Origin: Lumbricus rubellus
Taxonomy: Eukaryota > Annelida > Clitellata > Crassiclitellata > Lumbricidae
Direction: 5' to 3'
NCBI GenBank assembly: GCA_945859605.1
Contig: OX243817.1
Location: 19,291,634 to 19,355,633 of the forward strand
Length of the DNA: 64,000 nucleotides
Positions within the stretch are counted from its first letter, which is position 1; every line of letters begins with the position of its first letter. Positions 34,801 to 45,500 of this stretch are shown one piece after another. The notes under the pieces were generated by a model. That model worked only from the letters and a program-made list of their open reading frames with translations, did no database searches and was not told the DNA's origin. The position numbers were made by a program, and so were the translations under genes.

Positions 34801-36290
34801 ATAATAATCAATTAGAAAATATTAAAACCTTTTTGATCCGTGCATAATTATCAACAAAATTCTTTGTAATTTATTAATTTGGGGAGTACTGCAGGAGAAA
34901 GTATAGAAGACAAAGTTCAGAAACATCGAAGAACTCCGCGAGCGAATTGTTAATGCTTGGGATGAACTTGATCAACTGGTCGTCGATGAAATTATAGGCC
35001 TAGTTCCATATCATTTCAGGATTAAACTGTTTCTGGAATTTTAAACATCTTTTAATGTTTACTAATTATTTTTATATTTACCGTAAAGCCTTGGAATTTT
35101 TCCGGACACAGTGTATATGGGATTGGATTGGTAGTATTTACGCCCCCCCCCTAACCAGAAATCCTGGATCCGCCCCTGAGGACACACACTTAGAGTAGAC
35201 TCGATCGATTCTACGAACAGTCGTGGAGGGGCCAAATGGAGGGAAGAGAACGAGAGGAAGACCAAGGCAAAGGCTGTTGGACTGGACGATGAAAAACGGA
35301 CTTTAGAAGCTGAAGGAAAAGCACAGAGCAGGGAAGAATGGAGAGGTCAAACATTCGAACCTGCCTAGGGGCAGAGAACGCAAAGAAGAAGTAATTGAAA
35401 TAGTGTAGGTTATGTGGCTTTGATACAATCAGGCCTAACATTTCCTGTAGGCCTACTTAAAATATTTCAGATTTTGAGACTAGTTTCAATCTTGTAGCTT
35501 TTGCGTGTTAAACTTAAATAAGCGTGTGATTATTTGTAGGCATTAGAATTTATCATTGACAATGGCATGGACAAAATAATTAAATAGGCCTAATAATGGT
35601 TGCCCTATAAATATAGTCGGCCGTATCGTGAAAATTTAATGAGGTGTAGCTTTTAGAAAGAGTCTGGGTCTACACAGGTTTCCATCTGTGGTTATTTTAG
35701 TAATTAAGTGAGCATATTCACTCATAGGCGTAGGGGACATTTCAGAAGTGGGGGGGGGGGAAGTTAACTTTGCCCGAAAAATCTTACTTTTTTAGTCGTC
35801 CGGTCTAAATTGCCCGAAAATTTTAGATAGATTGTTTCCCTTGTCTGCTTGCCCGAAAACCAGACTTGCCCGAAATTTGGGGGGGCATTTGTCCCCTGGT
35901 GACCCCCGTCTCCTACGCCTATGTACTCACTTCAAAGTGAACACAGCCAGGCATTGCTGTGCATGTTGCAGGAGCACTTGTGTAGAAGTCGCACTTTTTG
36001 GTATTCGCCCTCCAACTAAAGGATGTGCATCCTGGATCCATCGTGCATTTCCAAGAGCAAAGAGCGTCCGGTGGGGGACAGGCGGCGTTGATCTTAGGCA
36101 GATCCAACTTGTCGATAGCAATCGTATACCCATACGGTTCGTTTAAATCGTACTCTTGACCGGATGGACACAGGTCTGTTCCGTTTTGATCCGTTGCTCT
36201 TCTGAAGGCCTTCGATGGTGTTGACCTTACTTTATCGTTGTATGCTGCCAAAAGAAGGACGAGGATCAGCAATGTTAGATTCAAGTACAT
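25894..36290 (-). CDS. PAN-family gene C: secreted PAN/apple plus chitin-binding protein, 3 exons
   Basis: Exons on the minus strand are 36290-35931, 27692-27650 and 26087-25894; the joined frame is 597 nt (198 residues, stop TGA). Donors GTGAGT and GTTGGA, acceptors TTTCAG and TTTCAG, phases 0 and 1 as in A and B. Exon 1 (MYLNLTLLILVLLLAAYNDK, then the eight-cysteine PAN/apple-like module) is closely similar to A and B. Exon 2 is 43 nt, six longer than its homologs. Exon 3 is unrelated to theirs: it encodes six cysteines with QYYYPS, KYIQCDG and GTYWSQSGLTC, a type-2 chitin-binding (peritrophin-A/CBM14) module. Intron 2 near exon 2 is still homologous to gene A intron 2 (26820-27030 versus 3990-4150). 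Intron 1 is 8.2 kb and full of transposons. The exon 2 to exon 3 joint is predicted from phase and splice sites only. Confidence 0.72.
26095..27040. other. Gene C intron 2, no further exon seen
   Basis: Holds a short repeated ATTACCCCCT phrase (26345-26385), a tandem GTAGAAT run near 26612-26630 and the block homologous to gene A intron 2. I found no jelly-roll exon in either strand of this intron. Confidence 0.5.
27043..27533. mobile_element. Iterated-phrase element with CGGACAATTCGG arms
   Basis: The left arm repeats CGGACAATTCGG four times and the right arm repeats CCGAATTGTCCG six times in inverse orientation. Flanks GGCGATTT (27035-27042) and GGTGATTT (27534-27541) look like an 8-bp target duplication with one change. 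The gene A intron has one GGTGGATT at this place. No coding capacity. Confidence 0.75.
28003..30806 (-). pseudogene. hAT transposase with TTF zinc finger, two lesions
   Basis: Reading minus strand from 30806: an acidic N-terminus, then a TTF-type zinc finger (SFVFPKSD, YCLDCLLFGG, HRDAEMA). A frame change follows in an A7 run at about 29970-29976, where one more A would restore the frame. The next segment (30018-29236) has the RNase H-like catalytic core with LISDGTQD and GQSFDGASNMRG, and AHRLNL. A single TAG at 29236-29238 interrupts it in frame, and the third segment (29232-28003) ends with the hAT dimerisation motif (SCSAERVMS, NRLRSTM). The arrangement matches the ZMYM1-like hAT transposases of animals. 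An upstream non-coding or short exon may precede a TTTTCAG acceptor at about 30813. Confidence 0.88.
30815..31970. other. 5' non-coding part of the hAT element
   Basis: Lies between the transposase and the right terminal repeat. It presumably holds the promoter and perhaps an untranslated exon. I recognise no other gene. Confidence 0.4.
32239..32400. repeat. CCGTCCGT/CCCT-rich satellite, 64-bp duplicated unit
   Basis: Pyrimidine-only repeat of CCGT and CCCT words. A block starting CCTTCCCTCCCTCCGTCCCA is repeated after about 64 bp. Frames rich in Arg/Gly or Pro/Ser are artefacts. Confidence 0.9.
32402..32595 (+). mobile_element. tRNA-derived SINE, 5'-truncated copy
   Basis: Contains the pol III B box GGTTCGAATCC followed by the family body (CCTTGGGCAAGTCCTTCACT, CGCTTCGGCGTGAAACTCCG, GGGCGCTATAACAA). 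The 5' tRNA part is replaced by the CCGT satellite. Three more copies lie at 45655, 60489 and 61121. Confidence 0.8.
32797..33075 (+). pseudogene. hAT transposase C-terminal fragment
   Basis: 92-residue open segment with TACSVERANSSLRFVKS and FRSTMNEDRFNAL, the conserved C-terminal hAT dimerisation region, ending in a stop. The catalytic part is missing. It is unrelated in detail to the 28003-30806 transposase and in the opposite orientation. Confidence 0.85.
33261..33764. mobile_element. hAT-like MITE, CAGGGCTTAAAGTGTG family
   Basis: Ends CAGGGCTTAAAGTGTG and CACTTTAAGCACTG; interior words CCAGGACGGTC and GCGTCCTGACA. Flanks TATATATA and TATATGTG agree at 6 of 8 positions. Related relics occur near 3560-3710 and 13200-13345. 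Confidence 0.55.
33779..34739 (-). mobile_element. Tc1-like deletion derivative, copy 1
   Basis: Long inverted arms starting CACTGTGTCCGGAAAAAAGC, TA on both sides. A short minus-strand fragment (about 34105-34215) reads as a Tc1 transposase tail (DIEELRKRIVNAW type) ending in a stop. The rest of the transposase is deleted. Confidence 0.85.
34746..35113 (+). mobile_element. Tc1-like deletion derivative, copy 2
   Basis: Ends CACTGTGTCTGGAAAAAT / ATTTTTCCGGACACAGTG with TA flanks. A plus-strand fragment (about 34912-35040) encodes a related tail (NIEELRERIVNAW). It lies 6 bp from copy 1, in the opposite transcriptional sense, and is a different subfamily. Confidence 0.83.
35725..35921. mobile_element. 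TAGGCGTAGG MITE abutting the gene C exon 1 donor
   Basis: Ends TAGGCGTAGGGGACA and, reversed, TAGGCGTAGGAGACG. Flanking octamers TTCACTCA (35717-35724) and TGTACTCA (35922-35929) match at 6 of 8 and look like an aged duplication. The right octamer contains seven of the bases downstream of exon 1, including T of the GT donor. The interior is rich in GCCCGAAAA words. A relative lies at 39446-39802. Confidence 0.7.
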
Positions 36291-36373
36291 GCCTATTTGT
36301 TGCTGTTAATCCAAACGCAATCTCTTATAGTCGTCAGTTCATGTAAGATCTTCTTTTGAATGTAATTTTTTTT

Positions 36374-36384
36374 AAATTATAAAG
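36374..36384 (-). promoter_or_regulatory. TATA box of PAN-family gene C
   Basis: CTTTATAATTTAA on the gene strand after the conserved TTTTGAAACCGCG block, about 85 nt upstream of the start codon, in register with gene B. Confidence 0.55.
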
Positions 36385-36885
36385 CGCGGTTTCAAAACAT
36401 TAGGCTACTCAAAAAGCTACTCAACGACAATAGGCTACTCAACAACAATATATGCGCCAGTTCAAACGAGGTGGAATGCCGTGATGAGAGGAAATTTCAC
36501 CAGTTAAATGTACAGTATATAGTGCTAGATCTATAAAGAGTTTGCTCTAGTATAACCATAGGCTACATACAAGTCGGCCCGATATACGTCCTTGTGCTGA
36601 TTTCATTGTAGGACTCGAACGAATTCTGTCCATGCTCACAAGCAATTAGTTTGAAAGGGCAGGACACAAACAATGACACGAATTACAAAGCACGCCTGCC
36701 TGCCTGTATGGGATGGGTAGACACAGTTGGATGCAAATGAGGATTGTGTTTCGTTTGTATTTCTTTGTTCAGACTAAAAAAATATAGGCCTACTCAGCGG
36801 CAGTCGGCACGATACGCCAAGTCAAGCTAGGCGGAATGCCGTGGTGAGAAGACAGTTCACCAGTTAATGTACAGTGCTAGATATA

Positions 36886-38248
36886 CAGGGTGGGCCAAAC
36901 AAATACCCCATTGGGTTTTTGCCAATATCTTGGCCAGAAGCAAGAATTTTGAAATGAAATTATACAGTCCTAAAGGCAATTCATATTTACATATGATGGC
37001 CAGATTTCATCAAAATATTTCAAACACGACAAAAGTTATAACAATTTTAGTGAGGCCACCCCCATTTTTTGACGATTCAAAAACGATACGCCAAAAAATT
37101 AGGTTTTTTGCTAATATCTTGGCCAAAAGTAAGAATTTCCAAATGAAATTTTACACGCGTATAGACAATTCATATATACACATGATGGCCAGATTTCATC
37201 TAAATATTGCAAACACAACACAAGTTATACCACTTTTAGTGAGGCCACCCATTTCGACGATTCAAAAACGAAACGCAACAAAAAGTAGCAAACACGATTT
37301 TATTAAGTCTCACCTCAATAACTGCTGTCAAATGAACTTGGTAGTGCTTCAGAACTTGTGTTCAATGTGCCCACCACCAGTGCCAAAACTTCTGTTGAGT
37401 CTCTTTGCAAAGTTCTTGATGGACCCCTGATTAATCTGACAGATTTCTTATTTACCAATTTGATTGTCATCTTGCTAAGTGACTTCTCATTGACGTGCAG
37501 CCACGCTGGTACTCTGTTTCTGTTTTAAATAGTAATAATAATGATCATCTGGCAATATGAAGGCTATGTGATAACAATTAATATGAGATGAGACTTAATA
37601 AAATCGTGTTCTTGCTACTTTTTGCTGCCTTACATCTTTGAAACGTCAAAAAATGGGGGGGGGGCTCACTAAAAGTGATATAACTTTTGTTCTGTTTGAA
37701 ATATGTTGATGAAATCTGGTCATCATGTGTGGATATGAATTGTCTTTAAGCCTGTAAAATTTCATTGCGATATTCTTACTTTTGACCAAGATATTGGCCA
37801 GAATAATTGAGTTGATTTTTTGTTACTTTTTGTTGCGTCGCGTTTTGAATCGTCAAAAAACGGTGGGTGGCTTCACTAAAAGTGGTATAACTTTTGTTGT
37901 GTTTTAAACATTTTAATGAAATCTGGCCATCTGGTGTAAATATGAATTGCCTTTAGGACTGTAAAATTTCATTTTGAAATTCTTACTTTTGGTGAAGATA
38001 TTGGCCAGAATAATTGAGTTGATTTTTTGTTACTTTTTGTTGCGTCGCGTTTTGAATCGTCAAAAAACGGTGGGTGGCTTCTCTAAAAGTGGTATAACTT
38101 TTGTTGTGTTTTAAACATTTTAATGAAATCTGGCCATCTGGTGTAAATATGAATTGCCTTTAGGACTGTAAAATTTCATTTTGAAATTCTTACTTTTGGT
38201 GAAGATATTGGCAAAAATCTTAGGAGGGGTATTTTTTGGCCCACCCTG
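36886..38248. mobile_element. Composite mariner-type MITE with multiplied arm units
   Basis: Ends CAGGGTGGGCCAAA / TTTGGCCCACCCTG with TA flanks (36884-36885, 38249-38250). The left arm has two copies of a roughly 170-190 bp unit and the right arm three inverted copies, two of them (from 37807 and 38013) nearly identical and 206 bp apart. The central spacer (about 37320-37590) has no transposase. It interrupts the region homologous to the upstream regions of A and B. Confidence 0.88.
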
Positions 38249-38396
38249 TAGAGTTGTCTCTATATTAAGCTTACACAGGTTACATACAAGCTGGCCCGAT
38301 AGAAGTCCCTGCATGGTGCTGATTTAAAAATCGATAGTATAGGACTCGTCGACTCGAACAAATTCTGTCCATGCTCACAAATAATTAGTTTGAAAG

Positions 38397-38658
38397 CAGT
38401 GGCGGCGCCAGGATTTCAGTTGGGGGGGGGAATGAAGCCCATGGGCGGAGACATTCGCCAAAATTTCTGACGACCTTTTTTAGTGTCATTTGGTCTCAAT
38501 CTCAAGAAAATCAATCGTTTCTCAGTCAAAAAACCCCTCATCACCTTTTTAGAGGGCTAAGTCGAAATCTCATGAAAATTTTTCATTTTCCCTGTGCAAA
38601 AGAACTGATCACCTTTAGGGGGGGGGCCTATCCACTAGCCTCTCTGGTGCCGCCACTG
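38397..38658. mobile_element. hAT-type MITE, CAGTGGCGGCGCCAG family
   Basis: Ends CAGTGGCGGCGCCAG and CTGGTGCCGCCACTG, perfect 8-bp duplication TTTGAAAG (38389-38396, 38659-38666). Confidence 0.93.
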
Positions 38659-38771
38659 TTTGAAAGGACAGGACGCAAGCAGTGACACGAATTACAAAGC
38701 ACGCCGCTGTATGGGATGGGTTGACATAATTGAGCATTGTGTTTCGTACGTTTGTATGGAATGGTTTTCTC

Positions 38772-39147
38772 CAGGGGCGGATCCAGGGGGGCCAATCCGG
38801 CCATGGCCCCTCCCATCGAAAACTGCCATGGGACGTGGCCCCCCATTTGGTCTGAAATTAGCGATACGAATAGGGGTGTAATGGATATTGACCCCCCCCT
38901 ATTCGGAAAATTGTATGTTTTCAAGTTGGGAACTAAAAAAAAGGTCATCAACTTTTTTTGGCGGATGAAATGGTCTGATTTTTCCGAAAAATTTGCCAGA
39001 TAAAAAAAAGGTCATCAACTTTTTTTGCGAATGAAAAGTACTTTATTCCTCAACGACTATTTTTCCGACTTTCGAATTTTTTTTTCCTTTTTCCCGTCCA
39101 AGATCTCAGATTTCCCCCCCCTTGAAACAGTTCTGGATCCGCCACTG
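38772..39147. mobile_element. hAT-type MITE, CAGGGGCGGATCCAG family
   Basis: Ends CAGGGGCGGATCCAG and CTGGATCCGCCACTG, perfect 8-bp duplication GTTTTCTC (38764-38771, 39148-39155). The terminus is close to that of the decayed 32660-35178 element. Confidence 0.93.
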
Positions 39148-39445
39148 GTTTTCTCCTTTCACTGCGCATGAATCAAACGGAACGATATATATTGGTCATT
39201 GTGACTAAAATCACAGAGTTTCTATTAGCAGCTGAAAGTTGTCGCAGTGTTCCGAGTAATTACTAGACCGTGTGGCAAAATAATAGGCCCTATAGGAACC
39301 AGACGACAGGACATAATAATTGTTATGTTGTTCGTTGCTAGGGACGCATGTTCGCCTTCAGTAGAACTTCGCAGTTGGTAATTACGTGACGCAGGGACCG
39401 CCACTGTTGACACGATCGATGCATGGTAGCTCACATACATAGGCA

Positions 39446-39802
39446 TAGGCGTAGGAGACGGGGGTCCAGAGGGGAAAATGCCCCCCCCCCCCAAATTTCG
39501 GGCAAGTGTGGTTTTTCGGGCAAGCAGTCCGGGAAAAGTAAAAAAATGTGTAAAGAAATTAAGAAATTTTGGAATTTAGACTAAAAAAAAGGTCGTCAGA
39601 TTTTTCGGGCGGAAAAGTAACGGGAATTTTCGGGCAATTTCGACCGGACGACTAAAAAAAAAAGGTCGTCAGATTTTTTCGGGCGGAAAAAGTGAAAAGT
39701 TACGGGAATTTTCGGCCGGACGGAAAAAAATTCTTAAGATTTTTCGGGCAAAAGTGAAACTTTTGCACCCCCCCCCCACTCCTGAAATGTCCCCTACGCC
39801 TA
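39446..39802. mobile_element. TAGGCGTAGG-family MITE
   Basis: Ends TAGGCGTAGGAGACG and CCCCTACGCCTA; interior filled with TTTTCGGGC and AAGGTCGTCAGATTTTTCGG words. No clear target duplication. Confidence 0.65.
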
Positions 39803-41050
39803 TGCATGTAGGCCCTATCTGTGTAGGTATACAGGAATTGCAACCTAGGCTATGTATTTAAATAGATAAGCAACTTATGCCTTATATTTTGTTTATGAAT
39901 ATCTCTTTTTCACATGCTCTTTCTTCCATTTTTACTCTTGGGAATTAACGCATGCCTTGAAGTTTGGTGTGTGTTTGATATTCTGTTGCTTATAGGGCCT
40001 CAACAATTTTGAAAGACACTATATAAATGTCAATGTATGCCATTAATGTGATGCATGTTCGTCATGTTTACGTAGGCCTATCAATATGTTATAATTATAA
40101 AGTTAAAATTATTATGGCCTTAGAACTGATAACCAATAACTTGGGCATAGGCGGCACGTTATTGATTAATTAGCCTATCATTAGTCAGCGTTAGATACTT
40201 ATCCGGGCAGGTCTAGTTGCGCGCTTTTTCATGCGCCATTTTGTCTGCGCCCTTTTGTCGGGGTGGATTCTGTTGTGTGCCATTGTCTGCGCGCTTTTGT
40301 CTACGCGCTTTTGTCTACGCGCTTTTGTCCTGCGCTGTTTTGTTACGGCGCCATGTGACCATTATCAGCAGCTGCTGTGTAGAATCAGCTGCAGAGTCGT
40401 CACAAGAAGACAACTCTTACATTGCAGATGAGAGCAGGAGAACATTAGCACAACATTAAGTGACTACATTGTGTTCACGTGTTTCATGCTTTATGATCTT
40501 TATTGGTATGAAAGAAGGATGCTGTCGTATGCTAGGCTACATGTAAGTGTACGGTAGGGTCTGTACTCTATAGTTAGGCCTACTATTATAGATTCATGCG
40601 TGGTGACTCAGGCAGTTACGACAGAGGGAATAAAGAATGATTGCAAAAGACAGGCTTGCACTGGTTATAGGGACTAGACATAATAATTATATCGATTTGA
40701 GTCATGCTATGAAAAATTTGTTTTTAGGATCATTAATTTGTATCCCGTTGTTTAGGTGAACCAAAGCATAATCGACGCTAGTAGGCTTATGTGCTACACA
40801 ATGCGCAATGCACATTGCGCAATGACACAATGACAAGCCATTCAGTTGAGAATGGTTTGTCAGCAATGGTGCAGATCGAGGCAATGCAGTTGAGCCAAAC
40901 ATTACTAATGTACGCAATGCATACAATTATTGCCTTACAGGAAATTCATCGAAGCGCAACCTGCGCAAATCCGATTAATTCCAAAGAAGAAAAGGTCAAT
41001 GCGAAAATCGAGGCCTAGACATAGAGCCTACATTAAAAAATTGACAGTAT
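39803..41050. other. Intergenic; short tandem repeat only
   Basis: At about 40216-40335 the word GCGCTTTTGTCTACGC and variants repeat about six times on one strand, reminiscent of a lone arm of an iterated-phrase element. A TGCGCAATGCACATTGCGCA palindrome lies at 40801-40822. No gene recognised. Confidence 0.5.
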
Positions 41051-41054
41051 GGCT

Positions 41055-42338
41055 AGGGAAGGGTGCCCCAAGACGGGACGATTCACAGTATTTGCTCCAA
41101 ATCACCTTTGCTGATGACAATACATATTTGCAACCACTTCCTTCCTTTAAACTAATCATTCAACCACTATTTGGCATATCATATGCCAAAAAACAATGTA
41201 TGGCTCAGACAAGACAGCGAACTTTTGTTGACCTACAAATCGTCCCATCTTGGGCACAGGGGTGCCCAAGATGGGACGAGGGATTTCCACATTGAATTGA
41301 CACAAGAGAAAATTATTTGCAGTGTACTTCGCTGGATAGCGTATATCCATGACCACTAATCGACTGCGTAGCCCAAAGCTTGAATGCACTGAATTACATA
41401 CATACATGCATGCATGCATGCATACATACATACATACATACATACATACATACATACATACATACATACATACGTACATGTGCGTACTATGTACATACAT
41501 ACATACATACTACATACATACATGCATGCATGCATACATACAATACATACAGATACAAACAAACATACATGCATGTATATACAATATATATGCATGCATG
41601 TATGTATTGTATTGAATGTATGCAATATGCATGCATGCATGTATGTATGTATGTATTTACGTACATGTATGTATGTATGTATACTTACATGCTTGCATGC
41701 ATCCAATGCATACATACATAGCCTACATACATACATACATACATGTATGCAATATATGTATGTATGTATGTATGTATGCATGTATGTATGCATGTATGTA
41801 TGTATGTCCTTATTAAGAAGTTGCTTTACAGCATACAACTGGTATGTGACGTGTGCCCAAGACGGGACGTGTAGTTGTTTCACGGTTTACCATTGGAATA
41901 TGAATTGTGCCCAAGACGGGACGCGTCCCGTCTTGGGCACACAAAGCATGTCTCATCTTGTGCACTCTATGCGTGAAGTGTGAATGCATCAATTTTTAAT
42001 GTAACCACGACGTATTATCGCCCATCTCAAAATACATGCGTTAGGTAACATATTTTACTGTGTTTAGCCACCAAGCACGTTTTGAAATGTTTCCGTCAAG
42101 TGATGACTTTGTGCGATTGTTTAAAATCGCAAAATCGTAACCTAACTAGCACAAAACGAAAAATGCTTATCTGCAAGTCGGATATGGTTAGCATAGAGAC
42201 TGAAACTCGTACATACATGGACAAGGTAATCGTCGATGCATTGAGTGCTAATAAGAAATAAACGCGCAAAACGACTGCGAGAAAACTGAATCGTCTCATC
42301 TTGTGCACCGTCCCGTCTTGGGGCACCCTCCCCTACTT
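41055..42338. mobile_element. Iterated-phrase element (CCCAAGACGGGACG) with CATA core
   Basis: Termini TAGGGAAGGGTGCCCCAAGA and, reversed, TAGGGGAGGGTGCCCCAAGA. The phrase CCCAAGACGGGACG or its inverse recurs at 41061, 41242-41279, 41857, 41911-41937, 41950 and 42290-42330. The centre is a 0.4-kb CATA/CATG microsatellite. No transposase. Confidence 0.7.
41396..41810. repeat. CATA/CATG microsatellite with internal inversion
   Basis: CATACATG units on the plus strand to about 41580, then mostly TGTATGTA units, so the array is partly palindromic. All frames of Met/Tyr/Ile/His/Thr/Cys here are artefacts. Confidence 0.95.
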
Positions 42339-42563
42339 CTATAGAATTTATGGTTGACGCATGCTGAAGGTACCGCGGATTGCAACAAAACTAGAATTAG
42401 ACCTAATTATGTTTAACCCGTGGAAGCAAAGACATAAGTCCTAGGCCTAATTAATTTGAGACAGAAACTCTTAAACTGAAAGAGACACAGTAACTGTTGT
42501 GGACTCTAAAATCCAATGAGCCATAACTGTAGGCATATTGCTAGCCAGCGGACCACATGCGCT

Positions 42564-45500
42564 TCAGTTGGTGTATGGTTGTTCAGTGATGAAGCGATTG
42601 ATCATGTCCCACGTTCGTTCAGGCTGATCATAGGGTGCGATATGTCCACTGCCACGTATTGCCACCTGGTGAGAAATTCAAAGCAAAACTTAAAGCTTCA
42701 TTATCTAGTCTATGTTTTAGCTAAATAATTAACCAATCTAAAAGTAAATGGAGTTAACCTGACTTAATGTCAATGTAGTGAAATGTTAAACAGAATATTT
42801 ATGATACAAAGTGTATAGGCTACTCTCATAAGAATGGTCGACGCATAAAAACTACATATCACTATAAAATACAAACAGAATAAGCCAGGTAAAATAATAC
42901 CGAGTATGGTAAAAATAATAATATAAATAGTATTTAATATCATCAGTATAAAATACAAACAATATAAGCCTAGTAAAATTTTAGCCTATACCAAGTAAGC
43001 CTACGGAACCAATAATATTAGAATTACTATATAATAAATCAGTATAAAATACACACAATATAAGCCAAGTAAAATTATCCCGAGTACGGTGTCAATAATA
43101 TTAAAATTTCTATTTAATATAATCACTAATGTATTATCAAGATTTTATTTTTTTAAACTTGGACATCTTGAGGAAAGATGGACCTGGTAGAAGTCATGGG
43201 CTCTTCTGACGTATCCTGCGACTTCCACATCATCTGGCCTGATCTTCCAGATCAGTCTTTCACTACTCTTGTACTCGGCAGCATATTTCCAATTGATGGA
43301 CTCAATCATTTGCTCCGTCAATGGCAAAGCAACAATTACGTCAAGCTGACCATTGTAGAGCAACACCTAGTAAGATGTACAGACATCTACATTTCATAGC
43401 CATGTGAAGCAATACTTTACACCAACAAGCCTACATGTGCGTTCCTTCATTCATTACAAGAATTTGTATAGCGTCTCTTCATGGGGACGTTTCAGAGGCG
43501 CTCCCAACCCCAGCACGAACACTTAGAGCTGTCTTAAGATAATGAAGATGAATAGTGTCACAGTACTTCTCGGTTGAGGTTTGGGACTGGCACAACTCAA
43601 GTTATACTATGATAATTATTATGAAGTCATCACTAATTATTCAGTAATTTATTAAGTCATTCTGAGAGTATAGTGCCTGTTCAAGAGACCATAATACTCA
43701 GTAACTCAAGAGGTGCTCTCTGTATTACCCATAGTGAACTAAAATGTTACAGCCACTAGCAATTCACTGTGTGTCAAAGTGTTACAACTTCCTGCTTGGA
43801 AGAATGCCATTGAACAAAATTCTTCTGTTAGTCAATGCGTGCTAAGCCAAGCTAAAACCCTAAGAGAGATTAAATAATACAAATAAAAGGTCATCCATCA
43901 TTTCCCAGGTTAACGGAAATGAAGTGGTTTTTTGTAAATTAGCAGCTGCATATTAGGCTATATAGGCTACACTAAAATCGACAGCACAGTTGACCTGAAA
44001 ATGAGATTTCATTGCTTATGAGAGCTGCATAAATAAATTCAGAGTTCTGAGTTGAGATGGCATACTATACCTTGGTAGTGGTAGAGTTCATGACCTCAGT
44101 CAGCTGAGGCTTAACAGATTTCAAATTATCTTCTCTAAGAAACTTGTCTACTGTAGCACCATTCTGGAAAGGTAAGTTGCCAACATGGATGCTTCGACGT
44201 ACGTCGGCCCGCGCCACAAAGCTACCGTAGTATTCGAATTCTTCTGGAGTCTAAATAATGCAAAGAATTACAAGTACACAATAAGGTTTTGTAGGCCTAC
44301 TAAAAGAACTTATGAACAAACTATACTCAAAGGAAATCTTTGCAAGACAACCCTACGTAAAAAAAGAGTCAAAGGCAGCTAGCTGCAACACTCATGCCCC
44401 TAGAAAGTCAGCTAAACACGAAGAGCAGATGGTCAAATTTTTAATAGTGAGAAGAGCAAAGATAATTTTCCAGTAGTGACAAGTTCACTTCCTATATACA
44501 TATACATGTACTTCCAAGTTTTTAAAAATTGTCTTAGGTGGCATGAAAACATCTACGACAACTAGTGCCCCACTGACCCCCGCATCCAGAGCAAAAGTCC
44601 CCATTACCCATAGATATCATAAACTCATAGCTAAAGCAAAAATGCTAGTTTTCAATTATCCATTCCAGATCCTCTAACCCACGACATCTCAGGAGAACCG
44701 TCAAGTGTCAACCCTCTGTTACATCACGGAAAGTTTCAAATGTTTTTACTAAGCAAAGAGCCAAAGCATGAATAAGGCAAATCGTTAATGAGATTTTTAA
44801 AAATAAATAAATGCTGAAACTATTCGTTACTACAAATATTCGTCAATAAAAAGATTAATATAGCAGGTTAATTTTTTTGCGAAAAGTGCAAAAACACACA
44901 TAAAATATGGCAGAATTCTAACCTTGGTCCTCAGGTAGTTGTAGTGGTCAGTCAGACCTGAACAATTGGTGAAATATGATGGGGATCCATGGACATCTCC
45001 ATTGAGCAGCTCATCAAAAACCTAAATAGTTATCCATCACAAAAATTATATAAATTGAAAGAAACTGGAGTGCAGTAAAAAAAGGCATTTTAAGGTGCCA
45101 GAAACAGAACAGATCACAAAGTCCTAATCAGAGTCCTACACAATCATAGAGCCATTTCAGTGAAAAATAGTCGCAAGGCATTGTACCATTACTCAAAAGA
45201 AACCTCTCACCTTATCCACCTGCTATAGACAAGTATTGTTTCTGTGTTTTCACAGATTTTCAAGTCAAGCTGGGAGCACTTCTCCTCTTATCCGATACCA
45301 TTTGCAAATGCATTACTTGTCCAATCTAATACCTAGATCTGAACAAAGGCGAAACTCTTTAACGAAAGTTGGAACATACAGACTTTTCTTGTTTGGTGCT
45401 AGAATGCTTCACATAAAACAAAATGCAGTTTTTCAACTGTTATAAAATCGTGCGATAACACATCTTATTATTGGTAGGTCTATAATACAAAACTTACCGC

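Larger units (their letters stand above)
32660..35178 (+). mobile_element. Decayed hAT element with nested insertions
   Basis: Ends CAGGCGCGGATTTAG and, at 35178, GGATCCGCCCCTG. AGGACACA follows the right end, and AGGACA precedes and overlaps the left end, consistent with a damaged 8-bp duplication. Inside are a hAT dimerisation fragment (32797-33075), a small hAT MITE (33261-33764) and two Tc1-like derivatives (33779-35113). Confidence 0.6.

Noticed and set aside
36867..37430. 187-codon plus-strand frame
   Set aside because: Lies wholly within the composite mariner-type MITE and reads the same arm unit twice; no transposase motif.
43178..43399. Plus-strand frame of 73 codons (and its partner at 57492-57722)
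   Set aside because: Exact antisense of a conserved carboxypeptidase exon; duplicated only because the exon is duplicated.
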